From NCBI GenBank assembly GCA_016710525.1, contig JADJVQ010000006.1, positions 62,001-126,000 on the forward strand: a stretch of DNA of 64,000 bases, read 5' to 3'. Below are positions 1 through 11,953 of this stretch, one piece after another. The notes beneath the pieces were generated by a model that did no database searches, was not told where the DNA came from, and saw only the letters and a program-made list of their open reading frames with translations. Every line of letters begins with the position of its first letter. Within the stretch, counting starts at the first letter, position 1. The position numbers were made by a program, and so were the translations under genes. This DNA comes from Burkholderiaceae bacterium. GTDB taxonomy: Bacteria; Pseudomonadota; Gammaproteobacteria; Burkholderiales; Burkholderiaceae_E.

Positions 1-368
1 GGCTCGCCGTTGATCTTGTCGACCTTGACCAGCGCGAAGTAGCGCTCCCCGTCCTTGGGCGTGCGCACCTCGCCTTCGATGGAGTCGCCGGTGTGCAGGT
101 TGAAGCGGCGGATCTGCGATGGCGAGATGTAGATGTCGTCGGTGCTCGCCAGGTAGGAGGTCTCGGGCGAGCGCAGGAATCCGAAGCCGTCGGGCAGCAC
201 TTCCAGCACCCCGTCACCGAAGATCGACTCGCCGGTCTTGGCCTTCTTCTTGAGGATCGCGAACATCAGTTCCTGCTTGCGCAGGCGCTGGGGCGCTTCG
301 ATCTCCAGGCCGGTGGCCATCTCGATCAGGAGCGAGATGTGTTGAGCCTTCAGTTCGGATAGATGCAT
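1..368 (-). CDS. rho: Transcription termination factor Rho, N-terminal part (runs off window)
   Basis: Rho is the hexameric RNA helicase that ends transcription at C-rich sites. About 122 N-terminal residues are visible, beginning MHLSELKAQHISLLIEMA. That opening helical Rho-N domain is followed by the cold-shock-like RNA-binding domain, with DGFGFLRSPETSYLAS and the segment DDIYISPSQIRRFNLHTGD. The start ATG is on the minus strand at 368. The ATPase core lies outside the window. The gene sits just downstream of trxA in the same direction, the usual trxA-rho order in proteobacteria. The identification is firm; only the 5' third can be judged. Confidence 0.95.
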   Translation of the reverse strand, partial: MHLSELKAQHISLLIEMATGLEIEAPQRLRKQELMFAILKKKAKTGESIFGDGVLEVLPDGFGFLRSPETSYLASTDDIYISPSQIRRFNLHTGDSIEGEVRTPKDGERYFALVKVDKINGE

Positions 369-596
369 GGGATGGGGAGCCCAAAGGGCAAGGAAGGACT
401 AAGCGCAGGACGATGGTTTGGCGCTGAACCGGCGCACTCGGCGCGCGGCAGGCACTGCGAGGCCCCTCGGGGAAGGCCGGGTATCAGCGGGTCGAGGGGC
501 GGCGGGCGGATTGTAGCCCGGATGTTCAGGGTGACCGGTCGGGACCGATCACCGCCGACGGCAGCGCTGTCGAGCGTGCCGTGAGATTACAACGAA
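369..596. other. trxA-rho intergenic region
   Basis: These 228 bases separate the trxA stop from the rho start. It is very GC-rich and contains a G-rich run around 485-515. I see no convincing open frame and no clear hairpin with a T-tract. By position it should hold the trxA 3' end and the rho leader, which is autoregulated in other bacteria; that role is inferred, not seen. Confidence 0.4.
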
Positions 597-917
597 TTAC
601 AGATGACTGTCCAGAAACTGGGTCAACTGTGATTTCGACAGCGCGCCGACCTTGGTCGCGACCACTTCGCCTTGCTTGAACAGCATCAGGGTGGGGATGC
701 CGCGGATGCCGTACTTGGCGGCGACTTCCTGGTTGTCGTCGACGTTCAGCTTGGCCACCTGGACGCGGCCATCGTAGTCGCGCGAGACCTCGTCGAGGAT
801 CGGGGCGATCATCTTGCACGGGCCGCACCATTCGGCCCAATAGTCGACCAGAACGGGAACGTCCGATTTCAGGACGTCCTGGTCGAAGGAGTTGTCGGAG
901 ACGTGATTGACGCTCAT
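597..917 (-). CDS. trxA: Thioredoxin 1
   Basis: This is a 106-residue cytoplasmic thiol-disulfide reductase. The redox motif WCGPC lies at about residues 30-34 and the cis-proline loop IRGIPTLMLF at about 71-80, with the usual KLNVDDN strand between them. The length equals that of classical thioredoxins. The start at 917 was chosen because the longer open frame upstream overlaps the SRP RNA and has no thioredoxin-like sequence; an AGAGGAC ribosome-binding site precedes this ATG. It is transcribed toward rho with 228 bases between. No other family fits. Confidence 0.97.
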   Translation of the reverse strand: MSVNHVSDNSFDQDVLKSDVPVLVDYWAEWCGPCKMIAPILDEVSRDYDGRVQVAKLNVDDNQEVAAKYGIRGIPTLMLFKQGEVVATKVGALSKSQLTQFLDSHL

Positions 918-1062
918 GTCGAAGTCCTCTGTGAGACGTCGGAAAATACCATAGGCCCGAGATTGCTGCCGGCGAGCGGGCGAGGAGCCCGTCGGGCCCG
1001 GTTCGCGGCCACGATCCAGGCCCGACAGACTTCTGGGCGCCCGCGACTGATAGAATTCGAGC

Positions 1063-1160
1063 GGGCGGGCCCCCCCGCATCGCGGAATGGTGAATCTGGT
1101 CAGGTCCGGAAGGAAGCAGCCACAGCCAGTCACCGCGAGTGCCGGGGTTCCGGCTCGCCC
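1063..1160 (+). ncRNA. ffs: Signal recognition particle 4.5S RNA
   Basis: The RNA component of the bacterial SRP binds Ffh and the receptor FtsY for co-translational membrane targeting. The universally conserved domain IV core is present: CAGGTCCGGAAGGAAGCAGC at 1101-1120, with the matching GAGTGCCGGGG strand at about 1137. The ends pair: GGGCGGGCC at 1063-1071 with GGCTCGCCC at 1152-1160, allowing one G-U pair. The size, near 100 nt, matches the short gram-negative form. It lies directly upstream of dnaX, a common arrangement in proteobacteria. Ends are accurate to a few bases. Confidence 0.93.
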
Positions 1161-1173
1161 CCTAATGACCCAC

Positions 1174-2904
1174 ATGGCCCACCAGGTTCTCGCCCGCAAA
1201 TGGCGTCCGCGCGACTTCTCGACCCTGGTCGGGCAGGACCACGTCGTCCGGGCGCTTTCGCATGCGCTGCGCACCGGCCGGCTTCACCATGCCTACCTGT
1301 TCACCGGCACGCGCGGCGTCGGCAAGACGACGATCGCCCGCATCCTGGCCAAGTCGCTGAACTGCGAAACCGGCATCACCGATGCGCCCTGCGGCGTGTG
1401 CCGCAGCTGCACCGAGATCGACGGCGGACGCTTCCCCGATTACCTCGAGATGGACGCGGCCTCCAATCGGGGGGTCGACGAGATGGCCCAGCTGCTCGAG
1501 GCGGCGGTGTATTCGCCGGTCTCCGGGCGCTACAAGGTGTACGTGATCGACGAGGTGCACATGCTCTCGACGCACGCCTTCAATGCGATGTTGAAGACGC
1601 TCGAAGAGCCGCCCGCGCATGTCGTGTTCATCCTGGCCACCACCGATCCCCAGAAGGTGCCGGTCACCGTGCTGTCGCGCTGCCTGCAGTTCGGTCTGAA
1701 GAACATGCCTCCGGTCGCCGTCGCCGATCACCTCGCGCGCATCCTGGCGGCCGAACAGGTCGAGTTCGACGGCGCGGCGCTGGCGCTGATCGGCAAGTCG
1801 GCCGCGGGCAGCATGCGCGATGCCTTGTCCCTGCTCGACCAGGCCATCGCCTTCGGCGGGGGCAGCGTGCGCGAGGATGCGGTGCGCGAAATGCTGGGCG
1901 TGGTCGATGCCGGCTGGATCACCCGTCTGATGGATGCGGTGCTGGCCGGTGACGGCCCGGCGCTGGTGGCCGCCGCGGACGACATGGCGGCCGCCGGCGC
2001 CCCGTTTGCGCGCGTGCTCGATGAACTGGCCGTCTGGCTGCAGAGGGTCGCGCTGTGCGCAGCCGGCGCCGCGGGCGAAGAGGATGCCGACTGGCGGCCT
2101 TACGCGGCGCAGATGGCCCCTGAAGACCTGCAGGTCTACTACCAGATCGTCATCCATGGCGCGCGCGACCTGTCGCTGGCGCCCGATGAGCAGATCGGCT
2201 TCACCATGACCCTGCTGCGGCTTCTGGCGTTTCGTCCCGATACCGCGGGGGCGGGCGGAGCGCCTGCGCCGTCTGCTGCGCCGGCACGTCCCCCGGCGCC
2301 GCTGCCCATGCCGGCTTCGGTGGCCCGCCCGACGGCGCGCGCTGTCGCGGGTGCGCCTCTGCCGGACCGTCCCGCATCGACTTCGGTGCCCCCCCGATCG
2401 ACCCCGTCACGCCCTGCGGCGCCAGGCGCGCCGAGCTCGAGTGCCGGCATCGTGCCCAGGGATCCGCCCCAGGCCTCAGCGCCGTCGCTGCCCGAAGGCG
2501 AACCGTCTCGCGGCGCCACCGCGGCATTCGACGGCGACTGGCCGGCGCTGGCGCCGCGCGTGCGCCTCGGAGGCCTGGCCCAGCAGTTCCTCGAGCAGAG
2601 CGAGCTCGTTCATCACGAAGGGCTGCTGTTCCGTGTCCGGGTCCCGATCCGGCCGCTGGCCGATCCGAACACGGTCGGCAAGGTGCGCGAGGGCCTGACG
2701 GTGCTGTTCGGGGCGCCGGTCCGACTGACCGTCGAAGTCGGCCAGATCGGCGGCACGACAGCCGCGCAAGCCGCCCAGGAGCAGCGGGGCCAGCGCCTGG
2801 CGGACGCCCGTCAGTCGCTCGAACAGGACCCCTTCGTGCGCAGCCTCATCGACGATTTCGGGGGCCGGATCGTTCCCGATTCGATTCGCCCGGTCGATTC
2901 CTGA
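1174..2904 (+). CDS. dnaX: DNA polymerase III subunit tau/gamma
   Basis: This is the clamp-loader ATPase that holds the replicative polymerase together. The 576-residue product opens MAHQVLARKWRPRDF like other DnaX proteins. It carries Walker A GTRGVGKTTIARI, a four-cysteine zinc site (CETG..CGVCRSC), Walker B VYVIDEVHMLS and the sensor segment LATTDPQKVPVTVLSRC. A long Pro/Ala-rich linker (about residues 365-465) leads to the tau C-terminal domain. ATG 1165 in the same frame is an alternative start, but 1174 gives the family N-terminus. I saw no A-rich slippery site, so a separate gamma product is not evident. ybaB and recR follow. Confidence 0.96.
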   Translation: MAHQVLARKWRPRDFSTLVGQDHVVRALSHALRTGRLHHAYLFTGTRGVGKTTIARILAKSLNCETGITDAPCGVCRSCTEIDGGRFPDYLEMDAASNRGVDEMAQLLEAAVYSPVSGRYKVYVIDEVHMLSTHAFNAMLKTLEEPPAHVVFILATTDPQKVPVTVLSRCLQFGLKNMPPVAVADHLARILAAEQVEFDGAALALIGKSAAGSMRDALSLLDQAIAFGGGSVREDAVREMLGVVDAGWITRLMDAVLAGDGPALVAAADDMAAAGAPFARVLDELAVWLQRVALCAAGAAGEEDADWRPYAAQMAPEDLQVYYQIVIHGARDLSLAPDEQIGFTMTLLRLLAFRPDTAGAGGAPAPSAAPARPPAPLPMPASVARPTARAVAGAPLPDRPASTSVPPRSTPSRPAAPGAPSSSAGIVPRDPPQASAPSLPEGEPSRGATAAFDGDWPALAPRVRLGGLAQQFLEQSELVHHEGLLFRVRVPIRPLADPNTVGKVREGLTVLFGAPVRLTVEVGQIGGTTAAQAAQEQRGQRLADARQSLEQDPFVRSLIDDFGGRIVPDSIRPVDS

Positions 2905-2940
2905 TCGACCTCCATACCCATTTGCAAGGACAGCACCATC

Positions 2941-3267
2941 ATGATGAAGGGACAACTGGCGGGCCTGATGAAACAGGCCCAGCAGATGCAGGACAACCTC
3001 AAGAAGATGCAGGAGCAGCTGGCCCAGGTCGAGGTCGAGGGCCAGTCGGGTGCCGGCCTTGTCAAGGTGCTGGTCACCTGCCGCAACGAGGTCAAGCGGG
3101 TCACCATCGATCCGAGCCTGGTCGGCGATGACAAGGACATGCTCGAAGACCTGGTGGTCGCGGCGGTGAACGACGCGCTGCGCCGTGCCGAACAGACGGC
3201 GCAGGAACGCATGGGCAGTGTCACCTCCGGACTGCCGCTGCCGCCCGGATTCAAGCTTCCCTTCTGA
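2941..3267 (+). CDS. ybaB: YbaB/EbfC family nucleoid-associated protein
   Basis: This 108-residue protein belongs to the small DNA-binding YbaB/EbfC family that acts as a dimer on the nucleoid. Visible features are the amphipathic N-terminal helix (GLMKQAQQMQDNLKKMQEQL), the strands EGQSGAGLVKVLVTCRNEVK, the IDPSL turn and the PPGFKLPF tail typical of the family. It sits between dnaX and recR, the standard order, with 36 bases after dnaX, and is probably co-transcribed with them. ATG 2944 is an equally possible start, one codon later. Confidence 0.94.
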   Translation: MMKGQLAGLMKQAQQMQDNLKKMQEQLAQVEVEGQSGAGLVKVLVTCRNEVKRVTIDPSLVGDDKDMLEDLVVAAVNDALRRAEQTAQERMGSVTSGLPLPPGFKLPF

Positions 3268-3334
3268 AGGTGGGCACCGCCATCCGAACGGCCGAACCGC
3301 CGAATACCGGCACCCGGTCGTCGAGCGGCCTGCC

Positions 3335-3925
3335 ATGAAGAACGCCGGGCTGCTCGACGGCCTGATCCAGGCCCTTCGCCGCCTGCCCGGCGTCGGTCCG
3401 AAGTCGGCGCAGCGCTACGCGTATCACCTGCTGCAGCACGACCGTGAGGGCGCGCGGCACCTGTCCGAAGCCCTCGCGGGCGCGCTGGCCGGTCTGCGTC
3501 GATGCCAGCGCTGCAATACCTTCTCGGACCAGGCCATCTGCGAGACCTGTGCCTCGACGCGCCGCGATCCATCTTTGCTGTGCGTGGTCGAGACGCCATC
3601 CGACCAGCTGATGGTCGAGCAGACGCTCGCGTTCCAGGGCCTGTATTACGTGCTGATGGGGCGACTGTCGCCGCTGGACGGCGTCGGGCCGCGCGAGATC
3701 GGGCTGGAGCAGCTGCTCGCCCGGGCCAGCGACGGGGTGGTCACCGAGGTCATTCTCGCGACCAACTTCACCCAGGAGGGCGAGGCGACCGCGCACTACC
3801 TGGGCGAGCTGCTGCGCGCCCGCGGTCTGGCGGTCACGCGGCTGGCGCGAGGCGTGCCGATGGGCAGCGAACTCGAATACGTCGACGCGAGCACGATCGC
3901 CCAGGCCATGCGCGACCGCCGCTGA
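3335..3925 (+). CDS. recR: Recombination mediator RecR
   Basis: RecR works with RecF and RecO to load RecA on gapped DNA. The 196-residue product has the helix-hairpin-helix RRLPGVGPKSAQRYAYHLL near the N-terminus and a four-cysteine zinc finger (CQRCNTF..CETC). A Toprim domain follows, beginning LLCVVETPSDQLMVEQT, and the C-terminal segment includes RGVPMGSELEYVD. The start at 3335 gives the family N-terminus; the open frame upstream overlaps ybaB in another frame and lacks family sequence. Length is normal. It closes the dnaX-ybaB-recR group. Confidence 0.96.
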   Translation: MKNAGLLDGLIQALRRLPGVGPKSAQRYAYHLLQHDREGARHLSEALAGALAGLRRCQRCNTFSDQAICETCASTRRDPSLLCVVETPSDQLMVEQTLAFQGLYYVLMGRLSPLDGVGPREIGLEQLLARASDGVVTEVILATNFTQEGEATAHYLGELLRARGLAVTRLARGVPMGSELEYVDASTIAQAMRDRR

Positions 3926-4041
3926 CCGGGATCAGCGGGCGCGGAGGCATGCGGGATCGTGTAATCTCGGCGGGCCGTCCAACGCAGACGGTTGCCGGCG
4001 CCTGCCAGGCCGCCGGCCAACACCCCGAGGAGACACAGTTC

Positions 4042-5067
4042 ATGCGACGCACAATGCTGATTTCAATGGCGGCGGCCCCGCTCGGCGCGGTCCTTTCCGG
4101 CCGGGTCTTTGCTCAATCGCCCGAAAAGCCGAAGGTCACGATCGCGGTCGGAGGCAAGGCGGCGTTCTACTACCTGCCGCTCACGATCGCCGAGCAGCGC
4201 GGCTACTTCAAGGAGCAGGGACTGACCGTCGAGATCGTCGATTTCGCCGGCGGATCGCAGGCTCTGCGCGCGGTGGTCGGCGGATCGGCCGACGTCGTCT
4301 CGGGGGCTTACGAGCACACGATCAACATGCAGGCCAACAAGCAGTACTTCCGTGCGTTCGTGCTGCAGGGCCGGGCGCCGCAGATCGCGTTCGGTGTGTC
4401 GCGCAGCAAGATGCCCAACTACAAGACGCTGTCCGATCTGCGCGGCGCCAAGATCGGGGTGTCGGCGCCAGGGTCGTCGACCAACATGGTCGCCAACTAC
4501 GTGATCGCCAAGGGCGGCCTGAAACCCGCCGATGTCTCGTTCGTGGGCGTGGGTACGGGCAACGGCGCGATCGCGGCATTGCGCTCGGGGCAGATCGATG
4601 CCATCTCGAACGTCGATCCGGTCATGACCATGCTCAGCCAGAAGAGCGAGGTCACGATCATTGCCGACACGCGCACCTTGAAGGGCACCGAGCAGCTGTT
4701 CGGCGGCCCAATGCCGGCCGGCAGCCTGTATGCGCCCGAAGACTTCATCCAGAAGAACCCCAACACCATCCAGGCGCTGGCCACCGCGATGCTCAAGGCG
4801 CTGCGATGGATCCAGGCGGCCGGGCCCTCCGACATCATCAAGACGGTGCCCGAGGCTTACCTGCTCGGCGACCGTGCGCTGTACCTGGCCTCGTTCAATG
4901 CGGTGCGCGACGCGATCTCGCCGGACGGCATGATCACCGAAGCGGGCGCAAAGACGACCCTGGGCGCGCTGGCCAGCTTCAACGAACGCATCAAGCCCGC
5001 CGAGATCGACCTGACGCGCACATTCACCAACGAGTTCGTGCAGCGCGCCCAGTCCCGGATGAAATGA
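4042..5067 (+). CDS. ABC transporter substrate-binding protein, NMT1/SsuA type
   Basis: This 341-residue periplasmic binding protein starts with a signal peptide (MRRTMLISMAAAPLGAV, probable cleavage after VFAQ). The mature part has NMT1/THI5/SsuA-family features: AFYYLPLTIAEQRGYFKEQG near the N-terminus, then GGSQALRAVVGGSADVVSG, and GSSTNMVANYV in the second lobe. Family members bind sulfonates, nitrate, taurine or pyrimidine precursors; the ligand here cannot be told. A GAGGAGA ribosome-binding site precedes ATG 4042. Its stop overlaps the start of the ATPase gene (ATGA), so the three-gene importer is an operon. Confidence 0.9.
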   Translation: MRRTMLISMAAAPLGAVLSGRVFAQSPEKPKVTIAVGGKAAFYYLPLTIAEQRGYFKEQGLTVEIVDFAGGSQALRAVVGGSADVVSGAYEHTINMQANKQYFRAFVLQGRAPQIAFGVSRSKMPNYKTLSDLRGAKIGVSAPGSSTNMVANYVIAKGGLKPADVSFVGVGTGNGAIAALRSGQIDAISNVDPVMTMLSQKSEVTIIADTRTLKGTEQLFGGPMPAGSLYAPEDFIQKNPNTIQALATAMLKALRWIQAAGPSDIIKTVPEAYLLGDRALYLASFNAVRDAISPDGMITEAGAKTTLGALASFNERIKPAEIDLTRTFTNEFVQRAQSRMK

Positions 5068-5879
5068 ACGACGCGCTGCGTTTCGATTCGATCCGCTGCA
5101 CCTTCGTCGCCCGCGACAACCCCGGCCAGCGGTACACCGCGGTCAGCGATGTGTCCCTGACGGTTGCGCCGGGCGAGTTCGTGTCGGTGGTCGGGCCGAC
5201 AGGCTGCGGCAAGTCGACGCTGCTGAACGTGGCGGCCGGCCTGCTCGCGCCTTCGAGCGGGTCGCTGACGGTGTTCGGCGAAGCGCTGGCCGGGGTGAAC
5301 CGCCGCGCCGGCTACATGTTCCAGACCGAATCGCTGATGCCATGGCGCAGTGCGCTGGCCAATGTCACCGCCGGCCTGCAGTTCCGCGGCGATCCGCCCG
5401 AGCAGGCGAGGGCGCAGGGCGAGGAGTGGCTGCGCCGGGTCGGGCTGGGCGGCTTTGGCGACCGCTATCCGCATCAGCTGTCGGGCGGCATGCGCAAGCG
5501 CGTTGCGCTGGCCCAGACCCTGATCCTCGACCCCGACATCATCCTGATGGACGAGCCGTTTTCGGCGCTCGACATCCAGACCCGCCAGCTGATGGAAAAC
5601 GAGCTGCTCGAACTCTGGCAGGCGCGCCGCAAGGCGGTGCTGTTCATCACCCACGACCTCGACGAGGCGATCGCGATGTCCGATCGGGTGGTGGTGCTGT
5701 CGGCCGGGCCGGCCTCGCATCCGATCGGCGATTTCCGGGTCGACCTGCCGCGCCCGCGCGACGTCGCCGAGATCCGCACGCAACCCGCGTTCATCGACCT
5801 GCATCACCGGATCTGGATGGTGCTGCGCGATGAGGTGCTCAAAGGGTACCGGCAGCAGATGACGGTGGTGGCCTCATGA
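5064..5879 (+). CDS. ABC transporter ATP-binding protein, SsuB/TauB type
   Basis: This 271-residue ATPase powers the importer encoded with its neighbours. Walker A is GPTGCGKST, the Q-loop lies near YMFQTESLMPW, the signature is LSGGMRKRVALAQ, Walker B with D-loop is IILMDEPFSALD, and the switch histidine is in FITHD. The order and length match nitrate/sulfonate-type ATPases. ATG 5064 overlaps the stop of the binding-protein gene by four bases, and its own stop overlaps the permease start in the same way, which points to tight translational coupling. Confidence 0.93.
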   Translation: MNDALRFDSIRCTFVARDNPGQRYTAVSDVSLTVAPGEFVSVVGPTGCGKSTLLNVAAGLLAPSSGSLTVFGEALAGVNRRAGYMFQTESLMPWRSALANVTAGLQFRGDPPEQARAQGEEWLRRVGLGGFGDRYPHQLSGGMRKRVALAQTLILDPDIILMDEPFSALDIQTRQLMENELLELWQARRKAVLFITHDLDEAIAMSDRVVVLSAGPASHPIGDFRVDLPRPRDVAEIRTQPAFIDLHHRIWMVLRDEVLKGYRQQMTVVAS

Positions 5880-6673
5880 AGCTTCGGCTCTACCAGCTGG
5901 CCCTGCTGGCGGCGGTGCTGGGCGGCTGGCACGTGCTGACCAGCCCGACGCTGCTGCCCCCGATCTACTTCAGCAACGCCAATCAGGCGGCGTTCTTCTT
6001 CGGCGAGCCGATCAAGGTCGGCCAGCGCATCGTCGACTGGTTCGTCACCGGCGACATCCTGATCCACCTGGGCGTGACGCTGTTCGAGACCCTGATGGCC
6101 TTCGCCCTGGGCACGCTGGGCGGCTTGGGCGTGGGCATGTGGCTGGCGCTCTCGCCGACCGCGGCGGCGGTGCTCGATCCGTACATCAAGGCGCTCAATT
6201 CGATGCCGCGGGTGATCCTGGCGCCGATCTTTTCGGTCTGGTTCGGGCTGGGCGTGTGGTCGAAGGTGGCGCTGGGATTCACGCTGGTCTTTTTCATCGT
6301 GTTCTTCAATGTCTACCAGGGCGTGCGCGAGGTCAGCCCCAATGTGCTGGCCAGTGCCCGCATGCTCGGAGCTTCGCAGCGCCAGCTGCTGCGCCACGTC
6401 TATCTGCCCAGCGCGATGAGCTGGGTGTTCTCCAGCCTGCACACCTCGGTTGGCCTGGCCTTCGTCGGCGCGGTGGTCGGCGAATACCTGGGATCGGCGC
6501 GCGGTGTGGGTTATCTGATCCTGCAGGCCGAGGGCACTTTCGACATCAATACCGTATTCGCCGGTATTCTCGTGCTGACCGGCTTCGCCCTGTTTCTCGA
6601 TGCGCTGGTGAGTGTGCTCGAGAAGCGCCTGATGAAATGGCAGCCTCGCGGCGGCGAGACCGAAAAGGTCTGA
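5876..6673 (+). CDS. ABC transporter permease, SsuC/TauC type
   Basis: This 265-residue inner-membrane permease has about six hydrophobic segments. The cytoplasmic EAA-type loop that contacts the ATPase is visible as EVSPNVLASARMLGASQRQ followed by LLRHVYLPSAMSWVFSSL. It ends the binding protein-ATPase-permease operon, and its ATG overlaps the ATPase stop. Length and topology match the single-permease nitrate/sulfonate/taurine importers, where the protein acts as a homodimer. The substrate is unknown. Confidence 0.92.
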   Translation: MKLRLYQLALLAAVLGGWHVLTSPTLLPPIYFSNANQAAFFFGEPIKVGQRIVDWFVTGDILIHLGVTLFETLMAFALGTLGGLGVGMWLALSPTAAAVLDPYIKALNSMPRVILAPIFSVWFGLGVWSKVALGFTLVFFIVFFNVYQGVREVSPNVLASARMLGASQRQLLRHVYLPSAMSWVFSSLHTSVGLAFVGAVVGEYLGSARGVGYLILQAEGTFDINTVFAGILVLTGFALFLDALVSVLEKRLMKWQPRGGETEKV

Positions 6674-6713
6674 CGCCCCCGGCCGGGGCCAGCCATCCCC
6701 CTTGGAGATCGCC

Positions 6714-7100
6714 ATGCCCGTGCATGCCATGAATCACTTCACCGTGCTGAGCGACGACCTCGATCGCACGACCGCGTTCTACGAGCGGATCCTGGGGCTG
6801 CGCATCGGCGAGCGCCCGCCGCTGGGCTTTCCTGGCGCCTGGATGTATGCCGGCGAGCAGGCTGTCCTGCACATCGTGGCGGGTCGTCCGCTGCCTGCCA
6901 GCCGGGCCGGCGTGCTCGATCACATGGCGTTCAGCGGGACCGGCCTGCCGGCGACCGCCGCCCTGTTGCGCGAAGCAGGGGTCGAGTACGTGCTGCGGCG
7001 CCTGCCCGGCAATGGTGTCTGGCAGATGTTCTTTCACGATCCGTCGGGTGCGCGGGTCGAGATCGATTTCGACCCGTCCGAGCCGCCGCCTCCAGCCTGA
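6714..7100 (+). CDS. VOC (glyoxalase/dioxygenase) family protein
   Basis: This 128-residue single-domain protein has the vicinal-oxygen-chelate fold. An N-terminal HFTVLSDDLDRTTAFYERIL supplies the first metal-ligand histidine, LDHMAFSG the second and FHDPSGARVEIDFD the terminal glutamate strand. Such proteins include glyoxalases, dioxygenases and resistance proteins; which reaction applies cannot be decided. The start at 6714 has a TTGGAG ribosome-binding site just upstream; an in-frame TTG at 6702 falls inside that site and is unlikely. It lies 40 bases after the ABC permease and could be the last gene of that transcript. Confidence 0.85.
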   Translation: MPVHAMNHFTVLSDDLDRTTAFYERILGLRIGERPPLGFPGAWMYAGEQAVLHIVAGRPLPASRAGVLDHMAFSGTGLPATAALLREAGVEYVLRRLPGNGVWQMFFHDPSGARVEIDFDPSEPPPPA

Positions 7101-7121
7101 GCGCGGCAGCTGCCGCCAGCC

Positions 7122-7161
7122 TTGGTCTGGGCCCGAACATGCTACAATCGACAAGTTTGTC
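7122..7161 (+). promoter_or_regulatory. Candidate carAB promoter with a 12-bp palindrome
   Basis: An extended -10 element, TGCTACAAT, ends at 7148. A TTGGTC about 15 bases upstream is a weak -35. Right after the -10 lies the palindrome GACAAGTTTGTC (7150-7161), at the expected transcription start, where an operator would act. The rest of the 260-base leader to carA holds a short direct repeat (GTACTCCAGCCCC twice, near 7201-7226). Promoter activity is inferred from the motif only. Confidence 0.4.
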
Positions 7162-7363
7162 CGCCCTCATAAAAATCAACGCCTAGCGTCGATATCCCTC
7201 GTACTCCAGCCCCGTACTCCAGCCCCGTCCCGCCATCGGTCGACATGCCTGATGTGCTGCACCGCAAGCTGCGCGCCTCTCGGCGGCGGCCCCGCGGCCG
7301 GGCGGGCGAGTCTCCGGCCGGCTGAGGCGAGCCTCATGGGCGGACCCGGACCAGGAGTTGCCC

Positions 7364-8527
7364 GTGTTGCCCCAACTTGCCCCCGCCGTCCTGGCGCTTG
7401 CCGACGGCAGCGTTTTTCACGGCCATTCGATCGGCGCACCCGTGCAGTCGGTCGGCGAAGTGGTCTTCAATACCGCATTGACCGGATACCAGGAGATCCT
7501 GACCGATCCGAGCTATTGCCGCCAGATCGTCACGCTCACCTATCCGCACATCGGTAACTACGGGGTCAATCCCGAAGACGTCGAGTCGGACCGGATCCAG
7601 GCCGCGGGTCTGGTCATCCGCGACCTGCCGCTGCTGGCGTCCAACTGGCGCAGCACCGGCAACCTGACCGATTACCTGCGCGGCGAAGGCATCCCCGGGA
7701 TCGCCGGTCTCGATACCCGCAAGCTCACGCGCCTGCTGCGCGAGAAGGGCGCCCAGAACGGCTGCCTGTTGGCCGCTGACGCACCCGGTGCCACGCTGGA
7801 CATCGAGGCTGCGCTGGCCGCGGCCAGGGCGTTCCCGGGCTTGGCGGGCATGGATCTCGCCAAGGTCGTCAGCACCACCAAGGCCTACGAATGGTCCGGC
7901 GGCACCTGGGCGCTGGACGGAGGTTATCGGCCCAACGGCGTGCGCGCCGATGGCCGCCGCTTCAAGGTCGCGGCCTTCGATTTCGGGGTCAAGCACAACA
8001 TCCTTCGCCTGCTGGCCGATCGCGGCTGCGACGTCACGGTGCTGCCGGCGCAGGCCAGCGCAGCGCAGGCGCTGGCGCTGGCCCCCGACGGCATCTTCCT
8101 GTCCAATGGGCCCGGAGATCCCGAGCCCTGCGACTACGCGATCGCGGCGTCGCGCGAACTCATCGAGCGCGGCATCCCGACCTTCGGCATCTGCCTGGGG
8201 CATCAGATCATGGGCCTGGCCTCGGGTGCGCGCACCCTGAAGATGAAGTTCGGCCATCACGGCGCCAATCACCCGGTCAAGGACCTCGACACCGGGCAGG
8301 TGCTGATCACCAGCCAGAACCATGGCTTTGCGGTCGATCCCCAGACCTTGCCGGCCAACATGCGCGTCACCCACGTGTCGCTGTTCGACAATTCGGTGCA
8401 GGGCCTGGCCCGCACCGATCGGCCGGCGTTCTGCTTTCAGGGGCATCCGGAAGCCAGCCCCGGGCCACGCGACATTGCCTACCTGTTCGACCGCTTCGTG
8501 GCGCTGATGCTGCAGGGGCGAGCGTGA
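7364..8527 (+). CDS. carA: Carbamoyl-phosphate synthase small (glutaminase) subunit
   Basis: CarA hydrolyses glutamine and channels ammonia to CarB for arginine and pyrimidine synthesis. The N-terminal CarA domain has FNTALTGYQEILTDPSYC and LTYPHIGNYG. The C-terminal class-I amidotransferase has the oxyanion strand FLSNGPGDPEPC, the nucleophile FGICLGHQIMGLA and the His-Glu pair in FQGHPEASPGP. I chose the GTG at 7364 because AGGAG at 7353-7357 is correctly spaced from it and the product then begins MLPQLAPAVLALADG, as in related species; TTG 7358 touches the ribosome-binding site. The product is 387 residues. carB follows after 111 bases. Confidence 0.95.
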   Translation: MLPQLAPAVLALADGSVFHGHSIGAPVQSVGEVVFNTALTGYQEILTDPSYCRQIVTLTYPHIGNYGVNPEDVESDRIQAAGLVIRDLPLLASNWRSTGNLTDYLRGEGIPGIAGLDTRKLTRLLREKGAQNGCLLAADAPGATLDIEAALAAARAFPGLAGMDLAKVVSTTKAYEWSGGTWALDGGYRPNGVRADGRRFKVAAFDFGVKHNILRLLADRGCDVTVLPAQASAAQALALAPDGIFLSNGPGDPEPCDYAIAASRELIERGIPTFGICLGHQIMGLASGARTLKMKFGHHGANHPVKDLDTGQVLITSQNHGFAVDPQTLPANMRVTHVSLFDNSVQGLARTDRPAFCFQGHPEASPGPRDIAYLFDRFVALMLQGRA

Positions 8528-8638
8528 ATCCCATGCCGCTGCGCGCACCGCCGCCCACCTGTTCGCCGGGCGCACTCTCTTCCGACGCCCGAGCACGGCC
8601 TAATCCGGCCGCCCACACTTTCCGATAACGGGCCGATC

Positions 8639-11884
<3,246 letters not shown>

Positions 11885-11953
11885 CAGCAAGGTCGAGCCG
11901 CCGGACCGGCAAGCTTGCCGGATCCGGTGCTGATCCTGAACCGGAGTGAATCG

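Noticed and set aside
1174..2904. Programmed frameshift making the gamma subunit from dnaX
   Set aside because: I found no A-rich slippery heptamer near the junction of the ATPase part and the Pro/Ala-rich linker.
3926..4041. TPP riboswitch ahead of the NMT1-type importer
   Set aside because: The conserved thi-box sequences are absent from the short leader; only a normal ribosome-binding site is seen.
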